From positions 62,001-126,000 of the forward strand of contig NZ_FOSZ01000005.1 of the NCBI RefSeq assembly GCF_900114415.1: DNA of 64,000 nucleotides. The letters run 5' to 3'. The stretch is from Shimia haliotis (GTDB lineage: Bacteria; Pseudomonadota; Alphaproteobacteria; Rhodobacterales; Rhodobacteraceae). Positions 47,818 through 56,032 of this stretch are shown piece after piece. The position numbers and the translations under genes are program-made. The notes below the pieces were generated by a model. It saw only the letters and a program-made list of their open reading frames with translations. It was not told where the DNA came from and made no database searches. The stretch's first letter is position 1, and each line of letters begins with the position of its first letter.

Positions 47818-49074
47818 ATGTCTGATATTGCTCTCAACCCGCCCCGCAAACCTTTTGCGGCCCGCTATCCCGCCATGCTCGTTTTCATCGGCATTCTGGC
47901 ACTCTTCACCCTCGTGGTAAGCGTGCTGGCCGAAGGCTTCGGCATCGGTGTAATCTCGACCTCCTTCGTGAAAACGCTGGGCAAGACCCTCTGCCTTTGC
48001 ATGGTGGCGCTGGCGATGGACCTTGTCTGGGGCTATTGCGGCATCCTTTCGCTCGGCCATATGGCGTTCTTCGGCATCGGCGGCTACGCGATCGGCATGT
48101 GGCTGATGTACGCCCGCACGGAAATCATCGTCACCTCCTCGCTCGCCAACGCGCCGCTGCCGCCCACGCCTGCGGAAATCTCCGATGGCATCGCGAGCCA
48201 GATCTTCGGCGTTGTCGGCGCGTCCGAGTTCCCGCCGATCTGGGCCTTCGCGCATTCCTTCCCGCTGCAACTCGCCGCCGTGGTTCTGGTGCCAGGCCTA
48301 CTGGCGCTCGTCTTCGGCTGGCTCGCCTTCCGCAGCCGCGTCACCGGCGTTTACCTGTCGATCCTGACCCAAGCCATGACCCTCGCCCTCGCCCTGTTCC
48401 TGTTCCAGAACGACAGCGGCCTGCGTGGCAACAACGGCCTGTCGGGCCTGCAAAACCTGCCCGGTTTGGATCACATCCCGCAGTCCACGATCTCCATCGT
48501 GTTCTTCTGGGCCTCCGCCTTGGCGCTTGGTCTGGCCTTCATCATCTGCTCTTGGGTGATCTCCGGCAAATTCGGCTCGGTCATCCGCGCCATCCGAGAT
48601 GATGAGGCCCGCGTGCGCTTCCTCGGCTACTCGGTCGAAGCCTACAAGCTCTTCATCTTCACCTTCACCGCCATCATCGCGGCCATCGCAGGTGCGCTTT
48701 ATTACCCGCAGGCCGGCATCATCAACCCCGCCGAAATCGCGCCCATCGCCTCGATCTACCTCGCGGTCTGGGTCGCCATCGGTGGCCGTGGCAAGCTCTA
48801 CGGCGCAGTCATCGGCGCGGCCTTCGTCTCGCTCCTGTCCACATGGTTCACCGGCGGACAAGCCCCCGACATCAACCTTGGTCTCTTTACGATCCAATGG
48901 GTCGACTGGTGGACCATCCTTCTCGGCATCTCCTTTGTTGCCGTCACCATCTTCGCCCCGCGCGGCATCGGCGGTCTGTTTGACCTGATCTCCGAACGCC
49001 GCAGCCCCAACCGCCACGGCGCGGCACTGGGACCGGACGCAGGCGCATTGCGCGAACAGGAGGCCGACCAATGA
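47818..49074 (+). CDS. urtC: Urea ABC transporter permease UrtC
   Basis: LivM-type permease of the urea importer, 418 residues and about ten helices. Characteristic blocks are GYCGILSLGHMAFFGIGGYAIGMWL, DSGLRGNNGLSGLQ and the ATPase-contact loop SVIRAIRDDEARVRFLGYSVE. It begins directly after the urtB stop and overlaps urtD by four bases. The hydrophilic C-terminus (SERRSPNRHGAALGPDAGALREQEAD) is longer than in LivM. Confidence 0.95.
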   Translation: MSDIALNPPRKPFAARYPAMLVFIGILALFTLVVSVLAEGFGIGVISTSFVKTLGKTLCLCMVALAMDLVWGYCGILSLGHMAFFGIGGYAIGMWLMYARTEIIVTSSLANAPLPPTPAEISDGIASQIFGVVGASEFPPIWAFAHSFPLQLAAVVLVPGLLALVFGWLAFRSRVTGVYLSILTQAMTLALALFLFQNDSGLRGNNGLSGLQNLPGLDHIPQSTISIVFFWASALALGLAFIICSWVISGKFGSVIRAIRDDEARVRFLGYSVEAYKLFIFTFTAIIAAIAGALYYPQAGIINPAEIAPIASIYLAVWVAIGGRGKLYGAVIGAAFVSLLSTWFTGGQAPDINLGLFTIQWVDWWTILLGISFVAVTIFAPRGIGGLFDLISERRSPNRHGAALGPDAGALREQEADQ

Positions 49075-49811
49075 GCACCCTTCTCGAAGTTTCAGGCGTC
49101 TCTGTCTCCTTTGACGGCTTCAAGGCGATCAACAACCTCGCGTTCAAAATCGGCCCTGCCGAAATGCGCGCGGTGATCGGCCCCAACGGAGCGGGGAAAA
49201 CCACCTTCATGGACATCATCACCGGCAAGACCAAACCCGACGAGGGCCGCGTCTTGTGGGGCGAAAAATCGGTCTCTCTGCTGTCGATGAACGAAAGTCG
49301 CATCGCCCAAGCAGGCGTCGGCCGCAAGTTCCAGCGCCCCACGGTTTTCGAGGACCAGACGGTCGCCGAAAACCTCATGCTGGCCCTGAAGAACGACCGC
49401 TCTCCCTTTGCCGTGCTGGGCTTCCGCCCCAAACAGCACGACTGTGACAAGGTGGCCGAGATTGCCGAGCAAATCGGCCTTCTGACCCAGCTTGAGCGCA
49501 AATCAGGCGAGCTCTCCCACGGCCAGAAACAATGGCTCGAGATCGGCATGCTGCTTAGCCAAGACCCGAAACTTCTGCTGGTGGATGAACCTGCCGCAGG
49601 CATGAGCCCCGCCGAACGTGAACATACCACCGAGCTTCTGGTCGAAGCCGCCAAAACCCGCGCCGTGGTGGTTGTGGAGCATGACATGGAATTTGTCCGT
49701 CGCCTGAATTGTCGGGTGACGGTGCTGCACGAAGGGTCGGTTCTGGCCGAAGGCTCGCTTGACCACGTGACCAGCGACGAACGCGTAATCGAGGTGTACC
49801 TTGGCCGATAA
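49071..49811 (+). CDS. urtD: Urea ABC transporter ATP-binding protein UrtD
   Basis: LivG-type ATPase, 246 residues. Walker A is GPNGAGKT (about 38-45). The signature is LSHGQKQWLEIGMLL, the UrtD variant of LSGGQ, and Walker B is LLLVDEPAAGMSP. The switch His is in VVVEHDMEFV. ATGA overlap with urtC. The final codons overlap the urtE start. Confidence 0.95.
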   Translation: MSTLLEVSGVSVSFDGFKAINNLAFKIGPAEMRAVIGPNGAGKTTFMDIITGKTKPDEGRVLWGEKSVSLLSMNESRIAQAGVGRKFQRPTVFEDQTVAENLMLALKNDRSPFAVLGFRPKQHDCDKVAEIAEQIGLLTQLERKSGELSHGQKQWLEIGMLLSQDPKLLLVDEPAAGMSPAEREHTTELLVEAAKTRAVVVVEHDMEFVRRLNCRVTVLHEGSVLAEGSLDHVTSDERVIEVYLGR

Positions 49812-50508
49812 TCTTCTTCAAATCGACGACCTGACCCTGCACTACGGCGGCAGCCAGATCCTCAACGGAATTTCGATGGATGCCAACATCGGCGAAGTTG
49901 TCTGCGTCATGGGCACAAATGGCGTTGGCAAAACCAGCCTGCTCAAGGCGCTGTCGGGCACCCATGCCCACAGCGGCGGCAGCTATCAGTTGGCAGGCGA
50001 AACGATCACCAAAACCTCCGCTCATGCGTTGGCCAAGAACGGCGTCGCCTATGTGCCGCAAGGCCGCGAGATTTTTCCGTTCCTGACGGTGAAGGAAAAT
50101 CTTGAAACGGGCTTTGCCTGTCTGCCCCGCTCCGAGCACAAAATCCCCGACGAAATCTTCGACCTCTTCCCGATCCTCAAGGATTTCCTCGCCCGTCGTG
50201 GCGGTGACCTTTCGGGCGGCCAGCAACAGCAACTCGCCATCGCCCGCGCCCTGATCACTCGCCCCAAACTCCTGCTGCTGGATGAGCCGACCGAGGGCAT
50301 TCAGCCCAACATCATCAAACAGATCGGCGACGTGATCCGCCACCTCAGGGGCCAAAGCGACATGTGCATCATTCTGGTGGAGCAGTTCTTCGACTTCGCC
50401 TACGAACTTGGCGACCGTTTCGTGGTGATGGACCGCGGGGCCGTGAAACTCACCGGTACAACCGACACCATCCCCAAGGACACTTTACGCGACGCAGTCA
50501 GCGTCTAA
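49801..50508 (+). CDS. urtE: Urea ABC transporter ATP-binding protein UrtE
   Basis: LivF-type ATPase, 235 residues from a TTG start (TTG GCC GAT AAT) preceded by CGAGGTGTACC and overlapping urtD by 11 bases; the next in-frame ATG lies inside the nucleotide-binding domain. Walker A is GTNGVGKT, the signature is LSGGQQQQLAIARAL, and Walker B is LLLLDEPTEGIQP. The switch region is IILVEQFFDFAYE, with Gln in place of His, normal for LivF types. It ends tail-to-tail over four bases with the MATE gene. Confidence 0.94.
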   Translation: MADNLLQIDDLTLHYGGSQILNGISMDANIGEVVCVMGTNGVGKTSLLKALSGTHAHSGGSYQLAGETITKTSAHALAKNGVAYVPQGREIFPFLTVKENLETGFACLPRSEHKIPDEIFDLFPILKDFLARRGGDLSGGQQQQLAIARALITRPKLLLLDEPTEGIQPNIIKQIGDVIRHLRGQSDMCIILVEQFFDFAYELGDRFVVMDRGAVKLTGTTDTIPKDTLRDAVSV

Positions 50509-51920
50509 CGGTTCTTCACCCGCGCCCCAAAGGAACCATCAATCGACCCGCTCAAATTCGGATGATGCGGGTCGATGTCATCGGGTTTCGGCAATTTGCC
50601 AAACACCCTCTGCACCATGATCCAGCTGACAAGCGCAAAGATCATGCCCCCAGCCGCCTGCCCCAGCAGAACGCCCGACGCCCCGGCCACTTGCCCGCCA
50701 AGCACAGCAAAGGGCCACGTTCCCAACGTATGCCGCCCCCAATTCACCCAGGTCGAATAAATCGGATAACCAAGGTTGTTGAAACTCGCATTGCTGACAA
50801 AAATGATCCCGTTGAACACCGACGCCAGCGCCAGCGGCCCGCAGAAAAGATAGATCAACGTCCGTGTCTCACCTTGGGCCACAAACAAATCCGCTATCGG
50901 CACGCGCAGCAAAAACAGCACCGCTGACATCAACAGCACATAGACCACCGTAAACTGCAGGCCCGCCCGATAGGCCCCGCGCACACGGTCCGTCTTCCAC
51001 GCTCCGAAGTTCTGCCCGATGATCGGGCCGATCGCGCCGGACAGCGCAAAGATCACCGAAAACGCCACGGGCATCAGACGGCCGATCACAGCCATCCCTG
51101 CCACCGCATCCGTTCCGAATTGCGCAATCTCACGCACGATAATCGCGTTGCCCACGGGCGTCGCCACGTTGGTCAACACCGCCGGAACGGCAATAGCCCG
51201 CACTGCATGGAAATCCTCTTTCACATGCACCACAGACGGCTTTGCAAAACCGCGATGAACACGGACCGCGGGCCTGAGGGCAAAAATCATCATCACCACC
51301 CGCGCAATCACCGAGGCAATCGCCGCGCCATCCAGCCCCAGCCCGACAGCAAAGATCAAAATCGGATCAAGCACCGCATTCACAACGCCACCATAAAGCG
51401 TCGCCATCATCGACCGCTTGGCGTCACCAAAAGCACGCAACACCGCCATGCCCGCCATTGCCAGCGCCATGACCCACATCGTCGGCAAAATGAACCAGAC
51501 ATAGCGCACCGCCAGTCGCAGAACTTCGCCCTCGGCCCCAAGCCAAGACAAAAGCGCGTCCACGTTCCAAAGCACCACAATCGGCAGAACGACCCCGATC
51601 ACCACGCCCAATGTCGCAACGCTCGTCGCATATTGCCGTGCCTGATCCGCACGCCCCGCGCCAATCTCGCGCGCCACAAGCGAACCTGCTGCAATCGACA
51701 GGCCCACATTGATCGAATTGGTGAAAAACAAAAGCGACGCGGCATAGCCCACGGCGGCGGCCAAGGCGTCATTGCCCAGCATCGCAATGAACGCCATGTC
51801 GACGAAATCGACCGCAAAGATCGCCATCAACCCGATGCTCGCCGTCAACGACATGCGCGTCACATGCCGCATCAGGCCGCCCTCGAGGAAGACCGCCGAA
51901 GACCCTCTTTGTGCGCTCAT
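50505..51920 (-). CDS. MATE-family efflux transporter
   Basis: Multidrug and toxin extrusion antiporter using Na+ or H+. 471 residues and twelve predicted helices in two six-helix halves. The N-half has TASIGLMAIFAVDFVDMAFIAMLG and the second half VAFSVIFALSGAIGPIIGQNFGA; both carry the Gly/Pro-rich family pattern. The start overlaps the kefC-type stop by four bases, so it is co-expressed with the kef genes. The compound exported is unknown. Confidence 0.9.
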   Translation of the reverse strand: MSAQRGSSAVFLEGGLMRHVTRMSLTASIGLMAIFAVDFVDMAFIAMLGNDALAAAVGYAASLLFFTNSINVGLSIAAGSLVAREIGAGRADQARQYATSVATLGVVIGVVLPIVVLWNVDALLSWLGAEGEVLRLAVRYVWFILPTMWVMALAMAGMAVLRAFGDAKRSMMATLYGGVVNAVLDPILIFAVGLGLDGAAIASVIARVVMMIFALRPAVRVHRGFAKPSVVHVKEDFHAVRAIAVPAVLTNVATPVGNAIIVREIAQFGTDAVAGMAVIGRLMPVAFSVIFALSGAIGPIIGQNFGAWKTDRVRGAYRAGLQFTVVYVLLMSAVLFLLRVPIADLFVAQGETRTLIYLFCGPLALASVFNGIIFVSNASFNNLGYPIYSTWVNWGRHTLGTWPFAVLGGQVAGASGVLLGQAAGGMIFALVSWIMVQRVFGKLPKPDDIDPHHPNLSGSIDGSFGARVKNR

Positions 51921-53887
51921 GCTTTGTCCGCTTCTATCTCAGCGTCCAGATCTTCCTTGGTCGGCGGGGTCCATCCGCGCTCAGTGCGAACACGGAACGC
52001 TTTGCCGTTGCCCGACAATATATCGTCGCGCTGATCAATGAACTCTTTGGCCTTGTCCAGATACTCTTGGTTCTCATGTGCCGCGACGGTTGGGTCATAC
52101 ACCGATGCCAGCGCCGACAGCATCGCCCGATCTTCATCCACAAAGGCCCGCGCCAGCATCTCAGCATCAAAGGCATGCACGCCCAACTCTTCATAGGCCG
52201 ACCGCCCCGCCCGAACCGCGCTGTCGAAGGTGTCCCGCACGATGTGGTTCGCCCCCGCCGCATAAAGTTCATAGACGTGATGACGATCCACGGCCCGCGC
52301 CACTACGGGCAAATCCGGATGCTCGTGTTTCACATGGCGCACGATTTCGGTTGCCGCGTCCCGCTCATCAATTGCCACAACCAAAAGCCGCGCCTCATGA
52401 ATGCCCGCCGCATGCAGCAAATCCGCCCGCGTCGCATCGCCAAAGAACACTTTCACACCAAACCGCCGTAGGCGCTCCAACTGCACCGACGAATAATCCA
52501 GAACCGTGGTTTCATAGCCCGCCGAGCGCATCATCCGGTTCACAACACCGCCAAAGCGTCCATGCCCCGCAATGATCACCTGACCGGTCTGATCAATCTC
52601 GTCCGGCTCCTGTTCCTCTCCGCCATCCAGCCGCGGCAGGATCACCTTTTCATACAGAATGAACAAAAGCGGTGTCAGCATCATCGACAGCGCGACCACC
52701 AGCAAAAGCTGGTCTGCAATCTGCTGCGGGATGACGTTGTTGGCCACGGTGAAGGACAGCAAAACAAAGCCGAACTCCCCGGCCTGCGCCAACCCAAGCC
52801 CAAACAGGTATTTGTCCCCGCCCCGCAGCTTAAAAATCCGCGCCAATCCGAAAAGTACCAAAGACTTGAGCGCCATCAGCCCAAGCGTCAGCCCAAGGAA
52901 CATGCCAAAGTTCTCAAACAGCACGCCAAAATTGACCGCCGCTCCAACCGTCATAAAGAACAGGCCAAGCAACAGCCCCCTGAACGGGTCGATATCGCTC
53001 TCCAGCTCATGCCGGTATTCGCTGTTGGCCAGAACCACCCCGGCAAGAAACGTCCCCAGCGCGGGCGACAGCCCCACCAGCGTCATCAACAGCGCGATCC
53101 CGATCACAAACATCAGGGCCATTGCCACGAACAATTCCCGCAGGTTCGCCATCGCCACAAACCGGAACGCCGGCGTCGTCAGAAACGCGCCACCAACGAC
53201 CACCGCCGCAATCGCCCCGATGGTCGCCACCGCCGCCTGCCACGCTGGCAGGTTCTCAACCAGGTTGATGTTCATGCCGTGATCGCCACCATGATCATCG
53301 TGATGGGCCTCGCCATGTGCCGCCTCCGCGACAACCTCATGACCCACCGCATGTCCTGTCACATCACCAAGCTCAGGCAATGCCAAAAGCGGGATCAAAG
53401 CCAGCATCGGGATAACCGCAATGTCCTGAAACAGCAGCACCGAGAAGCTCGCCTGCCCGCCGTCCGACTTCATCAGCCCTTTTTCGTTCAGCGTCTGTAA
53501 AACAATCGCAGTCGAAGAAAGCGCCAGCACAAGACCACAGGCCAGCGCAACCGACCATGTCAGGCCAAACATCATCGACACACCCATCACAAGCGCCGTC
53601 GTGACCCCAACCTGCAAGCCGCCCAAACCCAGCAAGCGGTGCCGCATCTGCCAAAGCATCTTGGGCTCAAGCTCAAGCCCGACAAGGAACAGCATCATCA
53701 CAACGCCGAATTCGGCAAAGTGCTGGATTGCCACCACATCCACATTCAGCATTGCCAGAATCGGGCTGATAGCCACGCCGGCAATCAGATACCCAAGTAC
53801 GGAGCCAAGTCCGAGGCGCGAAGCAATTGGCACTGCCGCCACCCCTGCCACCAGAAACACGAAGGCGAGAACAAGAAAATCCGTCAT
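51917..53887 (-). CDS. kefC: Monovalent cation:proton antiporter-2, KefB/KefC type with TrkA-N domain
   Basis: CPA2 antiporter for glutathione-gated K+ efflux, 656 residues. About 1-390 is membrane (12-13 helices, with LFLVGLELEPKMLW and VLFQDIAVIPMLALIPL). A loop between helices carries an unusual His-rich segment HGEAHHDDHGGDHGMN (about 195-210). A TrkA-N domain at about 415-535 has IIAGHGRFGGVVNRMM and DATRADLLHAAG. A KefF-like gene directly upstream supports the Kef assignment. The choice between KefB and KefC names is arbitrary. Confidence 0.88.
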   Translation of the reverse strand: MTDFLVLAFVFLVAGVAAVPIASRLGLGSVLGYLIAGVAISPILAMLNVDVVAIQHFAEFGVVMMLFLVGLELEPKMLWQMRHRLLGLGGLQVGVTTALVMGVSMMFGLTWSVALACGLVLALSSTAIVLQTLNEKGLMKSDGGQASFSVLLFQDIAVIPMLALIPLLALPELGDVTGHAVGHEVVAEAAHGEAHHDDHGGDHGMNINLVENLPAWQAAVATIGAIAAVVVGGAFLTTPAFRFVAMANLRELFVAMALMFVIGIALLMTLVGLSPALGTFLAGVVLANSEYRHELESDIDPFRGLLLGLFFMTVGAAVNFGVLFENFGMFLGLTLGLMALKSLVLFGLARIFKLRGGDKYLFGLGLAQAGEFGFVLLSFTVANNVIPQQIADQLLLVVALSMMLTPLLFILYEKVILPRLDGGEEQEPDEIDQTGQVIIAGHGRFGGVVNRMMRSAGYETTVLDYSSVQLERLRRFGVKVFFGDATRADLLHAAGIHEARLLVVAIDERDAATEIVRHVKHEHPDLPVVARAVDRHHVYELYAAGANHIVRDTFDSAVRAGRSAYEELGVHAFDAEMLARAFVDEDRAMLSALASVYDPTVAAHENQEYLDKAKEFIDQRDDILSGNGKAFRVRTERGWTPPTKEDLDAEIEADKA

Positions 53888-53890
53888 CGT

Positions 53891-54502
53891 CTAGGCCTCC
53901 AATTCCGACTGACGCAATACCGACGCAATACCGACGTTATGCAGACAGTCCAAAGTCTCGAGTTTTTCGAGGTCAATCCGCCCGTCCCGAAGTCCCTCCA
54001 ATAGGGTCACAAACCCCGCGGCATGCGGCTTTGGGTCTGCCTTCAGAGCATCATGAAACACAAAGGGTGCGGCAAAACGCATCTTGGACAGACGCGCGGT
54101 CTGCTCAAACGGTGTGAGGAACGTGCGCAGCGGAAAATGCTGATATCCGCCCTCGGAATACGCGTCTTCCGGCCCCGCCGCCGTCACCGCCAGCATTAAC
54201 CATTTGCCCGCCAGTTTGTCGCCGTCCTTGCCATAGGCAAACCCGTGCTCAAGCGTCAGGTCGATCCATTCCTTGAGCAGAGACGGCGACGAATACCAGA
54301 AAATCGGAAACTGAAGGACAATCACATCGTGATCCAAAAGCCGCTGCTGTTCACGATCGATGTTGACGTTATGCCTCGGATATTCAGCATATAAATCAAC
54401 GTGTTCAATACCCTTCACGGCGCGCGACGCGTCCCACATCGCTTTGTTGGCATGTGAATATCTGTGCCCTGGATGGGCGTAGTAGTGGATGATCTTGGCC
54501 AT
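53891..54502 (-). CDS. kefF: KefF-like NAD(P)H oxidoreductase (K+ efflux ancillary flavoprotein)
   Basis: Flavodoxin-like quinone reductase that activates the adjacent Kef channel. 203 residues from MAKIIHYYAHPGHRYSHANK; the ATG at 54502 follows CGGGAGGTTTC, a better start than the upstream Met. The FMN-phosphate loop is the HPGHRYSHAN segment. The second signature is VLQFPIFWYSSPSLLKEWIDL (about 72-92), followed by FAYGKDGDKLAGK. The kefC start lies three bases after its stop. An 11-base tandem repeat lies near the 3' end of the gene. Confidence 0.87.
   Translation of the reverse strand: MAKIIHYYAHPGHRYSHANKAMWDASRAVKGIEHVDLYAEYPRHNVNIDREQQRLLDHDVIVLQFPIFWYSSPSLLKEWIDLTLEHGFAYGKDGDKLAGKWLMLAVTAAGPEDAYSEGGYQHFPLRTFLTPFEQTARLSKMRFAAPFVFHDALKADPKPHAAGFVTLLEGLRDGRIDLEKLETLDCLHNVGIASVLRQSELEA
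53911..53936. repeat. 11-base tandem repeat inside the 3' end of kefF
   Basis: GACGCAATACC is repeated twice in tandem with a further GACG. Because 11 is not a multiple of three, losing or gaining a unit would shift the frame of the last ten or so KefF residues. Confidence 0.85.
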
Positions 54503-54581
54503 GAAACCTCCCGCATATTTGCGCAGCAACGCCACGTGTCACGGTCTCATGTTCCCCACCACAAAACCCGTTCGCAGTCTA

Positions 54582-54593
54582 AGTGTTAACACT
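54582..54593. promoter_or_regulatory. Palindrome AGTGTTAACACT upstream of kefF
   Basis: A perfect 12-base palindrome about 80 bases before the kefF ATG, in the 152-base gap between kefF and the creatinase stop. Position and symmetry fit an operator for the kefFC-MATE operon; no regulator gene is adjacent. Confidence 0.4.
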
Positions 54594-54615
54594 GCATGCA
54601 GGGAGGGCAAGCATG

Positions 54616-54645
54616 TCGGGCGTACAGGCCAACCAGCACGCCCGA
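54616..54645 (-). terminator. Hairpin just past the creatinase stop
   Basis: TCGGGCGT and ACGCCCGA form an 8-pair stem with a 14-base loop, 10 bases after the creatinase stop on the minus strand. No T run; tentative end of the ABC-creatinase transcript. Confidence 0.3.
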
Positions 54646-54654
54646 TCAGATCAG

Positions 54655-55872
54655 TCAGCGATCAATGATGTTGTGTTCCGGCCCATAGGGGAAGCCGGTG
54701 ATGTTTTCGGCGCTGTCTTCGCCCACAACCAGAATATCATGCTCCCGATAGCCGCCCGCGCCAGCTGTGCCTTCTGGCACCCAGATCATAGGCTCGATCG
54801 ATACGACCATGCCTGGCTCAAGCACCGTGTCGATATCTTCGCGCAGCTCCAGCCCCGCCTCGCGGCCATAGTAGTGGCTCAGCACGCCAAAGCTGTGCCC
54901 ATAGCCAAACGACCGGTATTGCAACAGATTTTCGCTCTCAAAAAAGCGGTTGATTTCGGCGGTGATACCCGAGCAGGTCGCGCCGGGCTTGATCAGGCTC
55001 AGACCCAACTCATGTGCGGCGACATTGGCCTCCCATAGGCGCAGGCTTTCCTTGTCTGGCTCACCACAGAACAATGTGCGCTCCAAAGCGGTGTAGTATC
55101 CTGAGATCATTGGGAAGGTGTTGAGCGACAGAATATCCCCCTTCTCAAGCGCCCGTTTCGTCACTGGATTGTGTGCCCCATCGGTGTTGAGGCCCGACTG
55201 GAACCAAACCCATGTGTCGCGGTACTCCGCATCCGGATAGGCCCGCGCGATTTCTTCTTCCATCGCATCGCGACCTGCCATGGCAATCTCGATCTCGGTC
55301 GCACCCGCTCGGATCGCCGCATGAATGGCCGCACCACCGACATCAGCTGTGCGCGCGCCACCCTTGATCAGGTCGATTTCCTCGGCGGATTTCACCATAC
55401 GGGCAACCATGGTATCGCCAGCAATATCAACAAGTTCCGCGCCCAAGAACTCCACAGCAAGGTCGCGTTGCGCCAGTGTTAGGTGATCGCCTTCGATGCC
55501 CACACGCCCCGCATTTCCTGCCAAGGAGGCCACCGCACGCCAGTAGTTGTTGCGCTGCCAATCAGTGTAAATCACGTTGTTCTCGACCGAGCGCCTCCAC
55601 GGCTGTCCCGCATCGATATTGGCCGACACCGTGGTACAATCATCCATGGTGACGACACAGCCATAAGGCCGCCCGAACGCGCAATATAGGAACCCAGAAT
55701 AGTAGGCGATGTTGTGCATCGAGGTCAGCACCACCACGGGAATGTCCCGTGCTTGCATGATCTTGCGCAGCCCCGCGAGGCGACGTGCATATTCCGCTTT
55801 GCTAAAGGGAAGCGGCGCTTTTTCCCCGTTGGGTCGGTTAAAGAACTCTGGTCGGTTGGAAAGATCGGTCAT
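54655..55872 (-). CDS. Creatinase (creatine amidinohydrolase)
   Basis: Hydrolyses creatine to sarcosine and urea. 405 residues, matching the roughly 403 of the Pseudomonas enzyme, with the same N-domain and pita-bread C-domain. Diagnostic stretches are INDAGQPWRRS-like (NIDAGQPWRRS), RVGIEGDH, WFQSGLNTDGAHNPV with the probable catalytic His234 (His232 in P. putida) and LERTLFCG. The M24 metal aspartates are replaced (SLNTFP, YYTALERT), as in true creatinase, which excludes a prolidase. It lies 160 bases after the ABC permease gene, with only a short hairpin between (55973-55991), so probably the same operon. Confidence 0.93.
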   Translation of the reverse strand: MTDLSNRPEFFNRPNGEKAPLPFSKAEYARRLAGLRKIMQARDIPVVVLTSMHNIAYYSGFLYCAFGRPYGCVVTMDDCTTVSANIDAGQPWRRSVENNVIYTDWQRNNYWRAVASLAGNAGRVGIEGDHLTLAQRDLAVEFLGAELVDIAGDTMVARMVKSAEEIDLIKGGARTADVGGAAIHAAIRAGATEIEIAMAGRDAMEEEIARAYPDAEYRDTWVWFQSGLNTDGAHNPVTKRALEKGDILSLNTFPMISGYYTALERTLFCGEPDKESLRLWEANVAAHELGLSLIKPGATCSGITAEINRFFESENLLQYRSFGYGHSFGVLSHYYGREAGLELREDIDTVLEPGMVVSIEPMIWVPEGTAGAGGYREHDILVVGEDSAENITGFPYGPEHNIIDR

Positions 55873-56032
55873 CTTGCTCTCCTGTCCAAAAGGCCGAACA
55901 GGTGCCCGGCCACAAAGTCCCGGCGTTCAGGACAAGGCGGCCTCGGCAAGCGAGGACCATGCTGTCCGCTCTCCCGCGACGCCATCGCGGGCGAACAACA
56001 TGGCCTATGGCTAGATCAGCAAATGATTCAGG

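Noticed and set aside
44616-48270. Long minus-strand open frames (654 and 515 codons) opposite urtA-urtC
   Set aside because: They mirror the codon pattern of the urt genes and show no recognisable protein sequence.
53891-54535. Longer kefF start at 54535
   Set aside because: The ATG at 54502 has GGGAGG at proper spacing and begins the conserved flavodoxin-like strand.
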